A stretch of DNA of 64,000 nucleotides from Streptomyces sp. NBC_00483 (lineage in GTDB: Bacteria; Actinomycetota; Actinomycetes; Streptomycetales; Streptomycetaceae): contig NZ_CP107880.1 of the NCBI RefSeq assembly GCF_036013745.1, forward strand, positions 186,001 through 250,000, given 5' to 3'. This document shows, piece after piece, positions 25,526 through 34,563 of the stretch. The notes beneath the pieces were generated by a model. The model saw nothing but the letters and a program-made list of their open reading frames with translations, ran no database searches and was not told where the DNA came from. The position numbers and the translations under genes were made by a program. How positions within the stretch are numbered: the first letter of the stretch is position 1; every line of letters starts with the position of its first letter.

Positions 25526-26560
25526 ATGGAGTACCGACAGTTGGGGACGTCCGGCCTCAAGGTTCCGGCGTTGAGTTTCGGGGCCGGGACCTTCGGTGGG
25601 CGTGGGCCGCTGTTTTCCGCATGGGGTAGCGCCGGCATCGACGAGGCGCGCCGCATGGTGGATCTGAGCCTGGAGCATGGCGTGACCCTGTTCGACACGG
25701 CCGACGTGTATTCGGACGGGGCGTCGGAGGAGGTGCTCGGTGCGGCACTCAAGGGGCGGCGCGATCGGGCGCTCATCTCCACCAAGGCCGCACTGCCGAC
25801 CGGCGAGGGACCGTACGACGCCGGAGTGTCGCGGTCGCGGCTGATCGCGTCCGTCGACGCCGCGCTGCGGCGCCTCGACACCGACCACATTGACCTGTTC
25901 CAGCTGCACGCGTACGACGCGAGCACCCCGGTCGAGGAGGTTCTCGCCACGCTCGAGGACCTGGTGCGTGCCGGCAAGGTCCGTTACACCGGTGTCTCCA
26001 ACTACGCGGGTTGGCAGTTGATGAAGGGGCTCGCCGAGGCGGAGAAGCACGGGCGGCCGCGGTTCGCCGCGCACCAGGTGTACTACTCGCTCGCCGGCCG
26101 GGACTACGAGTGGGAGTTGATGCCGCTCGCCAAGGAGGAGGGCGTGGGCGCCGTGGTGTGGAGCCCCCTCGGCTGGGGGCGGCTCACCGGGAGGATCCGG
26201 CGCGGACAGCCACTGCCCGCCGACAGCAGGCTGCACCAGACGGCGCAGTTCGGGCCGCCCATCGAGGACGAGCACCTCTACCGCGTCATGGACGCGCTCG
26301 ACGAGGTCGCGGAGGAGACCGGGAAGGCGATCCCACAGATCGCCATCAACTGGCTGCTGCGCCGACCCACCGTCTCCACGGTGCTGATCGGGGCACGGAA
26401 CGAGGAGCAGCTCACACAGAACCTGGGCGCCATCGGCTGGGAGCTCACCCCGGAGCAGGTGGCGAAGCTGGATGCGGCGAGCGAGACCAAGGCCCCCTAT
26501 CCGTACTACCCGTACCGGACCCAGGACGGGTTCCGGCAGCTGAATCCACCGACCGTGTGA
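25526..26560 (+). CDS. Aldo/keto reductase
   Basis: A 344-residue NADPH-dependent reductase of the Kv-beta/YghZ-like AKR branch. The catalytic tetrad is Asp57, Tyr62, Lys87 and His128 (FDTADVYSDG, STKAAL, QLHAYD); the cofactor-binding segment near the C-terminus is STVLIGARNEEQL. AGGGAG lies 7 bases before the ATG. These enzymes reduce aldehydes and ketones; the substrate is open. An inverted repeat in the leader suggests repressor control. It is followed after 62 bases by the Clp_N gene, which has its own promoter. Confidence 0.94.
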   Translation: MEYRQLGTSGLKVPALSFGAGTFGGRGPLFSAWGSAGIDEARRMVDLSLEHGVTLFDTADVYSDGASEEVLGAALKGRRDRALISTKAALPTGEGPYDAGVSRSRLIASVDAALRRLDTDHIDLFQLHAYDASTPVEEVLATLEDLVRAGKVRYTGVSNYAGWQLMKGLAEAEKHGRPRFAAHQVYYSLAGRDYEWELMPLAKEEGVGAVVWSPLGWGRLTGRIRRGQPLPADSRLHQTAQFGPPIEDEHLYRVMDALDEVAEETGKAIPQIAINWLLRRPTVSTVLIGARNEEQLTQNLGAIGWELTPEQVAKLDAASETKAPYPYYPYRTQDGFRQLNPPTV

Positions 26561-26574
26561 GACACGAATCCGAG

Positions 26575-26621
26575 TGTCAACTCGTAGTTGACAGTCCTCC
26601 ACTGTCAACCTACGGTTGCAT
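26575..26621 (+). promoter_or_regulatory. Leaderless promoter embedded in two palindromic operators
   Basis: TTGACA (26588-26593) and TACGGT (26611-26616) are separated by 17 bases, and the ATG starts 7 bases after the -10, so the mRNA should be leaderless. A perfect palindrome TGTCAACTCGTAGTTGACA (26575-26593) covers the -35. A second, imperfect copy starting TGTCAACC-TAC-GGTTG (26603-26618) covers the -10. The copies are 28 bases apart. This is the layout of a tightly repressed, probably autoregulated promoter. Confidence 0.85.
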
Positions 26622-26622
26622 C

Positions 26623-27369
26623 ATGACGAAGCCAACCGACGCGAACGTCCGCCTCGACGACCTGATCGCAGCCATCAAGAAGGTCCACCCCGACGCACTC
26701 GACCAACTCCAGGACGCCGTCATCGCGGCGGACCACCTCGGCGAAGTGGCCGACCACCTGATCGGCCACTTCGTCGACCAGGCTCGCCGCTCCGGCGCCT
26801 CCTGGACGGACATCGGCAAGAGCATGGGCGTCACCCGGCAGGCGGCGCAGAAGCGCTTCGTGCCCAAGGGCGACGAGAAGCCCATCGACCCGAACGAGGG
26901 CTTCAACCGGTACACGGTGCGCGCCCGCAATGTCGTGGTGGGCGCACAGAACGAGGCCCGCGCCGCGAACAACGCGAACATCACCCCGGCGCACCTCGCG
27001 CTCGGCCTGCTGAAGGAGCCGGAGGCCCTCGCCGCGAAGGCGATCCTCGCGCAGGATGTGTCGCTCGAGGCCGTGCGCCAGGCCGCGACAGAGACCCTGC
27101 CGCCCGCGTCCGACGACATGCCCGCCCTCGTGCCGTTCGACGCCGACGCCAAGAAGGCCCTGGAACTGACGTTCCGGGAGGCGTTGCGCCTGGGCCACAA
27201 CTACATCGGCACCGAGCACATCCTGCTCGCACTCCTGGAGCACGAGAACGGATCCGGGCTGCTCACCGGGCTCGGCATCGACAAGCACAAGGTCGAGTCG
27301 CAGGTCCTCGCGACCCTCGCGGAGATCGTGAAGAACCAGCAGGAGTTCCAGGAGACCCTGGAGGGATGA
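26623..27369 (+). CDS. HTH and Clp_N double-domain protein (no ATPase)
   Basis: A 248-residue protein. Residues 55-80 hold a helix-turn-helix (SWTDIGKSMGVTRQAAQKRF). Residues about 95-160 and 172-235 are two Clp_N repeats like the substrate- and adaptor-binding N-domain of ClpC/ClpA (second repeat with GHNYIGTEHILLALL). The AAA+ modules of real Clp ATPases are absent. It may regulate Clp function, bind substrates, or act as a transcription factor sensing Clp ligands. The paired palindromes in its own promoter favour autoregulation. No ribosome site exists, as expected for a leaderless start. It resembles other actinobacterial Clp_N stand-alone proteins of unknown role. Confidence 0.85.
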   Translation: MTKPTDANVRLDDLIAAIKKVHPDALDQLQDAVIAADHLGEVADHLIGHFVDQARRSGASWTDIGKSMGVTRQAAQKRFVPKGDEKPIDPNEGFNRYTVRARNVVVGAQNEARAANNANITPAHLALGLLKEPEALAAKAILAQDVSLEAVRQAATETLPPASDDMPALVPFDADAKKALELTFREALRLGHNYIGTEHILLALLEHENGSGLLTGLGIDKHKVESQVLATLAEIVKNQQEFQETLEG

Positions 27370-27454
27370 GAGTTCCCTGGCAGGCCCCGCCCCGAACCGT
27401 CTTCCGCCTGTGCCGCCCACTTTTCTTCATAGGCGCAGGTGGGAGACTGCTTCC

Positions 27455-29089
27455 ATGACTGCTGAGCGCTCAGGAACCCCCGCCCTGCCGGGCGATCTCA
27501 TCGACGTCGACGCGCTGATCGAGGCGTACTACACGCGCGAGCCCGACGTCACGCGCCCCGAGCAGCGCGTCGTCTTCGGCACGAGTGGCCATCGCGGCTC
27601 CAGCCTCGACGGCGCCTTCAACGAGAAGCACATCGCCGCGATCACCCAGGCGATCGTCGAGCACCGCACCGCGGAGGGCATCACCGGCCCCCTCTTCATC
27701 GGCCCGGACACGCACGCCCTCTCGCAGCCCGCCCTGAAGACCGCCCTCGGTGTTCTCGCGGCGCACGGCGCCCGGGTGTTGGCCGACGCGCACGAGGACT
27801 TCGTGCCGACGCCCGCGCTCAGCCACGCGATCCTGCGCTGGAACCGCGGGAAGGCCGACGACGCCGACGACCGTGCCGATGGCATCGTCATCACGCCGAG
27901 CCACAACCCGCCCCGCGACGGCGGCTTCAAGTACAACCCTCCGCACGGCGGCCCCGCCGACTCCGCCACCACCTCGTGGATCGCCGATCGCGCCAACGAG
28001 CTGCTGGAGGACGCCAGTTGGACGCCGCGCACGGTCGAGGAGCCGGCCTGGGAACCGTACGACTTCCGTGAGCGCTACGTCGAGGACCTCAAGGACATCA
28101 TCGACATCGACGCCATCCGCGCCTCCGGCGTGCGGGTCGGCGCCGATCCGCTGGGCGGCGCGAGCGTGCACTACTGGGCACGCATCGCCGAGATGTACGG
28201 GCTCGACCTGACCGTGGTGAACCCGGAGACCGATCCGACGTGGCGTTTCATGACGCTCGACTGGGACGGCAAGATCCGGATGGACCCGTCGTCCGCGCCC
28301 GCGATGGCCTCGGTGCTCGCACGCCGCCACGACTACGACCTGCTGACCGGCAACGACGCGGACGCCGACCGGCACGGCATCGTCACTCCGGACGCCGGCC
28401 TGATGAACCCGAACCACTATCTGGCCGTCGCCATCCACTACTTGTTCAGCCACAGGACCCGGTGGTCGGCGTCCGCGGCCATCGGCAAGACGCTCGTGTC
28501 GTCCGCCGTCATCGACCGGATCGCCGCCACCCTCGGCCGAGAACTCGTCGAAGTCCCCGTCGGATTCAAGTGGTTCGTGCCGGGCCTGGTCGACGGCTCG
28601 GTGGCGTTCGGCGGCGAGGAGAGCGCCGGGGCGAGCTTCGTCCGCAAGGACGGCAGCGTCTGGACCACCGACAAGGACGGCATCCTGCTTGCCCTGCTGG
28701 CCGCCGAGATCACCGCCGTCACGGGCAAGACGCCTTCCGCGTACTACGCCGAACTCGCCGCCGAGCACGGCGCGTCGGGCGCCGCCTACGCCCGCATCGA
28801 CGCCAAGGCGACGAAGGAGCAGAAGGCCCGCCTCGCGAAGCTGACCGGCGACGCGATCACCGCCGACACCCTCGCGGGCGAGCCGATCACGGCCCGGCTG
28901 TCCGAGGCGCCGGGCAACGGCGCGGCCATCGGCGGCGTCAAGGTCACCACCGAGAACGCATGGTTCGCGGCCCGGCCCAGCGGCACGGAGGACGTCTACA
29001 AGATCTACGCCGAGTCGTTCCACGGCGCCGAGCACCTCGCCCAGGTGCAGAGCGAGGCGCAGGCGATCGTGGACGCGGCGCTCAGCTGA
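27455..29089 (+). CDS. pgm: Phosphoglucomutase (alpha-D-glucose phosphate-specific)
   Basis: A 544-residue enzyme that interconverts glucose-1-phosphate and glucose-6-phosphate, linking glycogen and trehalose metabolism with glycolysis. The phosphoserine loop is TPSHNPP with Ser149; the Mg-binding loop is GNDADADRHG; the sugar-binding loop GGEESAG and phosphate-binding RPSGTED are intact. Length and order match the bacterial Pgm family. The ATG at 27455 follows GGTGGGAG at a slightly long spacing. Its stop lies 3 bases from the convergent HAD hydrolase stop. No related pathway genes are near. Confidence 0.96.
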   Translation: MTAERSGTPALPGDLIDVDALIEAYYTREPDVTRPEQRVVFGTSGHRGSSLDGAFNEKHIAAITQAIVEHRTAEGITGPLFIGPDTHALSQPALKTALGVLAAHGARVLADAHEDFVPTPALSHAILRWNRGKADDADDRADGIVITPSHNPPRDGGFKYNPPHGGPADSATTSWIADRANELLEDASWTPRTVEEPAWEPYDFRERYVEDLKDIIDIDAIRASGVRVGADPLGGASVHYWARIAEMYGLDLTVVNPETDPTWRFMTLDWDGKIRMDPSSAPAMASVLARRHDYDLLTGNDADADRHGIVTPDAGLMNPNHYLAVAIHYLFSHRTRWSASAAIGKTLVSSAVIDRIAATLGRELVEVPVGFKWFVPGLVDGSVAFGGEESAGASFVRKDGSVWTTDKDGILLALLAAEITAVTGKTPSAYYAELAAEHGASGAAYARIDAKATKEQKARLAKLTGDAITADTLAGEPITARLSEAPGNGAAIGGVKVTTENAWFAARPSGTEDVYKIYAESFHGAEHLAQVQSEAQAIVDAALS

Positions 29090-29092
29090 CGT

Positions 29093-29779
29093 TCACGGGC
29101 TCTGGGTCTCGGCAATGCCGGGGAGGTCGGCGACGCCGTCCAACACGTAGCTGTGCGGGTGGAGTTCGAGCTGCTCACGGGTGAGCTGTCCCGTGAGCAC
29201 GCCGACCACGACAGCCGCGCCCGCATTGAACCCGGCCTCCATGTCGACGACCGTGTCGCCGACCACGAGGACCTTGCGTACGTCGACGACGCCCGTCTTC
29301 TCCATCGCGCGCTGGATCATGTACGGCGCGGGACGACCACGGGGCACCTCGTCGGAGGTGACGACCGCGTCGAGGTTGCCGCCCTCTTCGGTGGACCAGC
29401 CGAGCGAGTCGAGCAGCGGCAGCGCCACGTCCGCGCTGAAGCCGGTGGTGAGGGCGACCTTGATGCCGCGGGCGCGCAGCTCTTCAAGTGCCTTGTCCGC
29501 GTGGGCTATCGGCTCCGGCGGCTGCTTGGCGTAGCTCTCGCGCAGATAGGCTCGGAACACCTCGTACTGTCGCTCGACCAGCTCCGCGTCGGGCGTGCCG
29601 CCGCCGATGCGGATGAGCGCGGCGATGGCCTCGCGCTTGTCGGTGCCCATCCAGGTCTGCAGATCGACCGGGTCGACACGGACGCCGGTGGAATCGACGG
29701 CGTGCCGCAGCGCGTCGTATACGGCCCCGTGCTCGTCGATGGTGGTGCCTGCCATGTCGAAGACGGCGAGTTCGATCAC
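29093..29779 (-). CDS. Phosphonatase-like HAD hydrolase
   Basis: A 228-residue HAD-superfamily protein close to phosphonoacetaldehyde hydrolase (PhnX). Motif I is FDMAGTTID with nucleophile Asp8; motif III/IV are present in GRPAPYMIQRAM and VVGDTVVDMEAG. The cap domain has MGTDK with Lys48 at the place of the Schiff-base lysine (MGxxK) of true phosphonatase, which favours C-P bond cleavage. It overlaps the GntR gene by 4 bases (ATGA), so both are on one mRNA. Together with the divergent FAD oxidoreductase it would turn 2-aminoethylphosphonate or an N-methyl form into acetaldehyde and phosphate. The assignment is by family and context. Confidence 0.85.
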   Translation of the reverse strand: MIELAVFDMAGTTIDEHGAVYDALRHAVDSTGVRVDPVDLQTWMGTDKREAIAALIRIGGGTPDAELVERQYEVFRAYLRESYAKQPPEPIAHADKALEELRARGIKVALTTGFSADVALPLLDSLGWSTEEGGNLDAVVTSDEVPRGRPAPYMIQRAMEKTGVVDVRKVLVVGDTVVDMEAGFNAGAAVVVGVLTGQLTREQLELHPHSYVLDGVADLPGIAETQSP

Positions 29780-30564
29780 TGGGCTTCCTCACGTGTGATG
29801 CGGGTGTCTGCGGTGCCGCCGCGGGCCGCGACGGTGCGCCCGTCCATGGTGTTCTCGATGGTGAAGGTGGCCATGGACGGCAGATAGCGGTCGTCCGCGT
29901 ACTCGACGGGCCTGCCGTCGCCGGTGTAGGCCAACCTCCGTACGCGGAGCAGGGGTTGGCCGGGATCGACACCGAGGAGCTCGGCGTCCTGCGGGTCCGC
30001 CGCGACGGCGTCGATGGTGTGCCGGGCGCGGTCCAGGTCGACGCCGCACGAGGTGAGGGCGTCGTAGACCGAGCCCTCGTCCGGGTCGAACGCGAACAGA
30101 TGCAGGCCGACGTCGAGGACGAACGTGGACCGCTCGACCATCGCGGGCACCCCGTCGAGGTGGCGCAGCCGGACGAGGTCGACGCCCGGCGCGCCCTCGT
30201 CGAGACCCAGGCGGGCGGCGGCCTCGGGGCTCGCGCGCCGCCGGGCCACCTCCACGGTGTGCTGTCCCGGGGTCCGTCCGATCGACTCGGCCCACTGCGT
30301 GAACGACATCAGCGAGGCGAACGGCTGCGAGGGCGTGACCCTGCGGGCGACGGGCGGCTTGCCGCGCCCGCCGACCAGATGGCCATCGGCCCGCAGCTGC
30401 GCGAGCGCCTGCCGTACCGGGCCGCGCGAGGTCCCGAACTCCTCGCACAGCTGTGCCTCGCTCGGCACGGGCGCCCCTTCGGGCCACTCCCCCGACTCGA
30501 TGCGTCGCCGGAACTCGGCGCCGAGCCGCTGGTGCAGCGGCCCCTCCTCGCTACTTGTCTTCAC
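29776..30564 (-). CDS. GntR-family regulator with UTRA domain
   Basis: A 262-residue regulator: winged helix (about 8-75, with PSEAQLCEEFGTSRGPVRQAL) and a UTRA ligand domain (about 90-245), as in PhnF, DasR and similar repressors. The start is taken as the GTG at 30564, which lies inside a perfect inverted repeat ACTTGT-N4-ACAAGT; a near copy precedes the divergent oxidoreductase. This indicates that the protein represses both transcription units and is released by a phosphonate-related ligand. No clear ribosome site is visible. The start is therefore less certain than the function. Confidence 0.86.
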   Translation of the reverse strand: MKTSSEEGPLHQRLGAEFRRRIESGEWPEGAPVPSEAQLCEEFGTSRGPVRQALAQLRADGHLVGGRGKPPVARRVTPSQPFASLMSFTQWAESIGRTPGQHTVEVARRRASPEAAARLGLDEGAPGVDLVRLRHLDGVPAMVERSTFVLDVGLHLFAFDPDEGSVYDALTSCGVDLDRARHTIDAVAADPQDAELLGVDPGQPLLRVRRLAYTGDGRPVEYADDRYLPSMATFTIENTMDGRTVAARGGTADTRITREEAQ

Positions 30565-30568
30565 AAGT
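30553..30568. promoter_or_regulatory. GntR-type operator overlapping the regulator start
   Basis: ACTTGTCTTCACAAGT, perfect six-base arms with a four-base centre, the usual form of UTRA-type GntR operators. It overlaps the GTG start codon of the regulator gene. Confidence 0.72.
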
Positions 30569-30637
30569 CGAGTTTCGCAGCCCGGATACCCACCGGGCAA
30601 GAGCGCACCCGGCGCACAGCTGGTAAACAACGAGGAA

Positions 30638-30653
30638 ACTTGTATAGACAACA
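30638..30653. promoter_or_regulatory. GntR-type operator in front of the FAD oxidoreductase gene
   Basis: ACTTGTATAGACAACA: the core TTGT-N4-ACAA is identical in layout to the operator at 30553-30568, 85 bases away. TATAGA inside it could be the -10 of the oxidoreductase promoter, so binding would block transcription. Confidence 0.7.
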
Positions 30654-30691
30654 CTTGCGGGTGGCGGCGGGCGGTCCGCAGTCTTGGGGTC

Positions 30692-31879
30692 ATGAACAAC
30701 GCATCAGCGCCATCCACCGCACTCCCCCGCGACCGCAGCGACCTCGTCGTGGTCGGTGCCGGCATCGTCGGCCTCGCCCACGCCTTCGAGGCGGTGCGCA
30801 GGGGGCTCAGCGTCACGGTGGTCGAGCGGGACCGGCGGCCTGTGGGCGCGTCCGTGCGCAACTTCGGCCACTGCTGCGTCACGGCGCAGCGCGGTGAACT
30901 CCTCGATCTCGCGCTGCGCTCGCGCACCGGCTGGGTGGACGCCGCCAAGTCGGCCGGGCTGTGGGCGCCGGAGGCGGGCGCGCTCGTGGTGGCCCGGTCG
31001 GCGACCGAGCTGGCGGTCCTGGAGGAGCTGCGGGACGAGCGCGGCACGGACGCGGTGCGGATGCGCACGCGCGACGAGGTGGGCGAGGCGCTCGGCCGCT
31101 CCCCCGAGGGGCGCGAGGATCTGGCCGGCGGCGCGCTGCTGCCCGCGGACCTGCGGGTCGACCCGCGCGAGGCGGCGCCGCGGCTCGCGGACTGGCTGGC
31201 CGAGCAGCCCGGCGTGACGATCTCCTGGGGCACGAACGTGGTCGGCGTGGAGTCCGGCACGGTGCACACCAGCCGGGGCCCGGTGCACGGGGACCGGATC
31301 CTGCTCTGCGTCGGCCATGACCTGGACCGTCTGTACCCGGCGGAGGCCGAGACGCACGGCATCGAACGCTGCCGCCTGTCGATGGCCCGGGTCGCGGCGC
31401 CCGACGCCTTCCGCACGGACTCGGCGGTCCTGACCGCCACATCGATGCTGCGCTACGACGGCTTCACGGCCATGCCGTCCGCCGACCGGCTGCGCACCGA
31501 GGTCACCGCGCACAGCCCCGAACTGCTTGACGTGGTCGCCAACGTGATGTTCACGCGGCTGCCCGACGGCACGGTCCTGGTCGGCGACTCGCACGCGTAC
31601 GACGCGACGGAGATCCCGTTCCAGGACGAGGCGACGACGGAACTGCTGCTGCGCGAGGCCTCCCGCGTCCTGGGCGTCCCCTCGGTGCGGGTCACCGAAC
31701 GCTGGCAGGGCGTGTACGCGAGCAGCGCCCGCGGACCGCTGCTCGTACGCGATGTGGCACCGGGCGTACGGGCGCTCTCGGTGACGTCGGGGATCGGCAT
31801 GACGCTGTCCTTCGGGCTCGCTGCGGCGACGTTCGACGGGTCACTTGCTGAGACAACGTCGAGCCCGGAGCAGGATTGA
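30692..31879 (+). CDS. FAD-dependent oxidoreductase (TIGR03364 type, phosphonate-associated)
   Basis: A 395-residue DAO-fold flavoprotein. The FAD-binding motif is VVGAGIVGLAHAFEAVRRG near the N-terminus; RNFGHCCVTAQ follows the isoalloxazine region, and GIGMTLSFGLA is near the C-terminus. The family is repeatedly found beside phosphonatase-like hydrolases and is thought to oxidise 2-aminoethylphosphonate or N-methyl derivatives to phosphonoacetaldehyde. GGGG is the only weak ribosome signal. It is divergent from the GntR/HAD unit, with matched operators in between. The exact substrate is inferred. Confidence 0.87.
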   Translation: MNNASAPSTALPRDRSDLVVVGAGIVGLAHAFEAVRRGLSVTVVERDRRPVGASVRNFGHCCVTAQRGELLDLALRSRTGWVDAAKSAGLWAPEAGALVVARSATELAVLEELRDERGTDAVRMRTRDEVGEALGRSPEGREDLAGGALLPADLRVDPREAAPRLADWLAEQPGVTISWGTNVVGVESGTVHTSRGPVHGDRILLCVGHDLDRLYPAEAETHGIERCRLSMARVAAPDAFRTDSAVLTATSMLRYDGFTAMPSADRLRTEVTAHSPELLDVVANVMFTRLPDGTVLVGDSHAYDATEIPFQDEATTELLLREASRVLGVPSVRVTERWQGVYASSARGPLLVRDVAPGVRALSVTSGIGMTLSFGLAAATFDGSLAETTSSPEQD

Positions 31880-32140
31880 TCAAGTCTTTGCCTGTGGCCG
31901 GATCGCACTGGTAGCCCAAGGCAACTTTTCTCAAGAGGCCCCCGCCACAAGGGATTTGCGAAGGGGATCATTCCGTTTGACGTCACGACCGGCGGCCGAA
32001 ACCGCTCGGTCGGACGCCTTCGGCGCGTTACGGGAGCATTGACCGAACCCACCTCCATGTCACACGCTCGAAACATAGATGCCGTGTACAACTTGTTGCC
32101 CCGGTTGGCCACGGCCGTACGGCGAGCAGGAGGAAGCGTT

Positions 32141-33979
32141 ATGTGTGGCATCACCGGCTGGGTTTCCTTCGACCGTGACCTGCGGGCCTCGGCCGAGACA
32201 TTGAATGCGATGACCCAGACCATGGAGTGCCGCGGTCCTGACGATCGCGGCACCTGGATCGAGGGCCCCGCGGCCCTTGGTCACCGCAGGCTCGCCATCA
32301 TCGACCTGCCGGGCGGCCGGCAGCCCATGACCGTCGAGACACCGGACGGAAACGTCGCCCTGGTCTACTCGGGCGAGACGTACAACTACACCGAACTCCG
32401 CGCCGAACTGGCGGCCCTCGGCCACGAGTTCCGCACGGACTCGGACACCGAGGTGGTGCTGCACGGCTACCTCGAGTGGGGCGAGGAACTGCCCAAGCGC
32501 CTCAACGGCATGTACGCGTTCGCCATCTGGGACGGCCGCAGCGACAAGCTCGTCATGATCCGCGACCGGATGGGCATCAAGCCCTTCTACTTCTACGAGA
32601 CCCCGGACGGCGTGCTGTTCGGCTCAGAGCCCAAGGCGATCCTCGCCAACCCGCTCGCCGCGCGCCGTGTCACCCTCGACGGCCTCCGCGAGTTGTTCAC
32701 GTTCGTGAAGACTCCGGGGCATGCCGTGTGGGACGGGATGAACGAGGTGGTACCGGGCACGGTCGTCACCGTCGACCGCGAGGGATTGCGGCACCGCGCG
32801 TACTGGACGCTGGAGACGAAGCCGCACACCGACGACCAGGAAACGACCATCGCCAGGGTGCGCGAGCTGCTCGACGACATCGTGCGCCGCCAGCTCGTCT
32901 CGGACGTGCCGCGCTGCACGCTCCTGTCGGGCGGCCTCGACTCCTCCGCGATGACGGCGATCGCCGCCGAGCAGCTGGCCGGTCAGGAGACGGTGCGCAG
33001 CTTCGCCGTCGACTTCCTCGGCCAGGCCGAGAACTTCGTGGCCGACGAGCTGCGAGGTACGCCCGACACCCCCTTCGTGCACGACGTGGCGCAGGCGTCG
33101 GGGACCGACCACGAGGACATCGTGCTCGACTCGAACGCGCTCGCCGACCCCGAGGTGCGCGCCCGCGTCATCCGGGCACGCGACATTCCGGCGGGGCTCG
33201 GCGACATGGACGCCTCGCTGTACCTGCTGTTCAAGGCGATCCGCGAGCACTCGACGGTCGCCCTGTCCGGCGAGTCGGCGGACGAGGTCTTCGGCGGCTA
33301 CCTCCAGTTCTTCGACGAGGAGGCCCGCAATGCGGAGGCGTTCCCGTGGCTGGTGAGCATGGGCAAGCACCTCGGTGACGACTCGGACGTGATCAGGCCC
33401 GAGCTCACCAAGCGGCTCGACCTGGAGGGGTACACCGCCGACAGCTACGCCGAAGCGGTCCGCGACATCGAGCGCCTGGAGGGCGAGAGCGACTTCGAGT
33501 ACCGGATGCGCCGCATCTGCTACCTGCACCTGACCCGCTTCGTGCGGGTCCTGCTCGACCGCAAGGACCGGGCGAGCATGGCGGTGGGCCTGGAGGTACG
33601 GGTCCCGTTCTGCGACCACCGGCTCGTCGAGTACGTCTACAACACGCCGTGGGCGCTGAAGTCCTTCGACGGCCGGGAGAAGTCGCTGCTGCGCGAGGCG
33701 ACGGCGGACGTGCTGCCGACCTCGGTGTACGACCGGGTCAAGAGCCCCTACCCGTCGACGCAGGATCCGAAGTACGCGCTCGCGCTGCAGGAGCACGCCA
33801 AGGACCTGCTCGCGAAGCCCTCGCACCGGGTCTTCGAGATCGTCGACAGGGACCGGCTCAGTGTCGCCGCCCACCGCGAGACCCCGCAGATCACGCAGGC
33901 CTCGCGGCGTGGCCTGGAGCGCACACTGGACCTGGCGCTCTGGCTCGACATGTACGACCCGGAACTGGTCCTGGACTGA
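32141..33979 (+). CDS. asnB: Asparagine synthase (glutamine-hydrolysing)
   Basis: A 612-residue AsnB. The N-terminal Ntn glutaminase domain starts with MCGITGW, so Cys2 is the nucleophile after removal of Met; the C-terminal synthetase domain has the PP-loop SGGLDSS at residues 263-269 that binds ATP. It makes asparagine from aspartate, glutamine and ATP. The start at 32141 is fixed by Cys2 and by AGGAGG 8 bases upstream; an in-frame ATG 34 codons earlier is rejected. The 261 bases upstream contain no gene. No neighbour points to a special role such as antibiotic or wall modification. Confidence 0.95.
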   Translation: MCGITGWVSFDRDLRASAETLNAMTQTMECRGPDDRGTWIEGPAALGHRRLAIIDLPGGRQPMTVETPDGNVALVYSGETYNYTELRAELAALGHEFRTDSDTEVVLHGYLEWGEELPKRLNGMYAFAIWDGRSDKLVMIRDRMGIKPFYFYETPDGVLFGSEPKAILANPLAARRVTLDGLRELFTFVKTPGHAVWDGMNEVVPGTVVTVDREGLRHRAYWTLETKPHTDDQETTIARVRELLDDIVRRQLVSDVPRCTLLSGGLDSSAMTAIAAEQLAGQETVRSFAVDFLGQAENFVADELRGTPDTPFVHDVAQASGTDHEDIVLDSNALADPEVRARVIRARDIPAGLGDMDASLYLLFKAIREHSTVALSGESADEVFGGYLQFFDEEARNAEAFPWLVSMGKHLGDDSDVIRPELTKRLDLEGYTADSYAEAVRDIERLEGESDFEYRMRRICYLHLTRFVRVLLDRKDRASMAVGLEVRVPFCDHRLVEYVYNTPWALKSFDGREKSLLREATADVLPTSVYDRVKSPYPSTQDPKYALALQEHAKDLLAKPSHRVFEIVDRDRLSVAAHRETPQITQASRRGLERTLDLALWLDMYDPELVLD

Positions 33980-34113
33980 CGCCGGAGCCGAAGCCGGAAA
34001 CGGACTGGCCACGGGCCCGGCCCCGTGTCTAAGATCCCGGGCAGCATCGCGTGCCGGTCACCGACCGGGTGAGGCATGGAGGTGCCGGAGTTGCCTTCTG
34101 GAGGCAATCCACC

Positions 34114-34503
34114 ATGGCAGTTCAGCTCAATCACACCATCGTCCACTCCCGGGACAAGCGGGAGTCCGCCGAGTTCCTCGCGCACATCCTGGGGCTCGAA
34201 GTGGGCGATGAATGGGGCCCGTTCATCCCGCTCGACCTGAGCAACGGCGTGACCCTGGACTTCGCGACGATCCCCGCCGAGTCCATCGTCACGCAGCACT
34301 ACGCCTTCCTCGTCACCGAGGAGGAGTTCGACGGGATCTTCGGGCGCATCAAGGACGCGGGGCTCACGTACTACGCCGATCCGCACCGCAAGCAGCCGGG
34401 CGAGATCAACCACAACGACGGAGGTCGTGGCGTGTACTTCATGGACCCCGCGCAGCACGGCATGGAAGTGATCACGCGCCCCTACGGGGGCGGTGACCAG
34501 TAG
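34114..34503 (+). CDS. VOC/glyoxalase family protein
   Basis: A 129-residue single-module VOC protein (beta-alpha-beta-beta-beta repeats). Possible metal ligands are His in LNHTIV, His in TQHYAFL and Glu in HGMEVITRP. Family members include glyoxalases, dioxygenases and resistance proteins; this one cannot be placed more exactly. GGAGG lies 9 bases before the ATG. It is convergent with another VOC gene at 34564, with a strong hairpin between them. The two proteins are not close copies. Confidence 0.86.
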   Translation: MAVQLNHTIVHSRDKRESAEFLAHILGLEVGDEWGPFIPLDLSNGVTLDFATIPAESIVTQHYAFLVTEEEFDGIFGRIKDAGLTYYADPHRKQPGEINHNDGGRGVYFMDPAQHGMEVITRPYGGGDQ

Positions 34504-34513
34504 CACGGGATCG

Positions 34514-34547
34514 GGTGGGGTCGTGGCCTTCGGGCCGCGGCCCCACC
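34514..34547. terminator. Long UUCG-loop hairpin between convergent VOC genes
   Basis: A 15-bp stem from GGTGGGGTCGTGGCC (34514-34528) and 34533-34547, with two G-U pairs (on the + strand reading) and a TTCG loop, the most stable tetraloop known. It lies between stops at 34503 and 34564 and can act in both directions. Confidence 0.86.
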
Positions 34548-34563
34548 GCTCGTGGTCGTCCGC

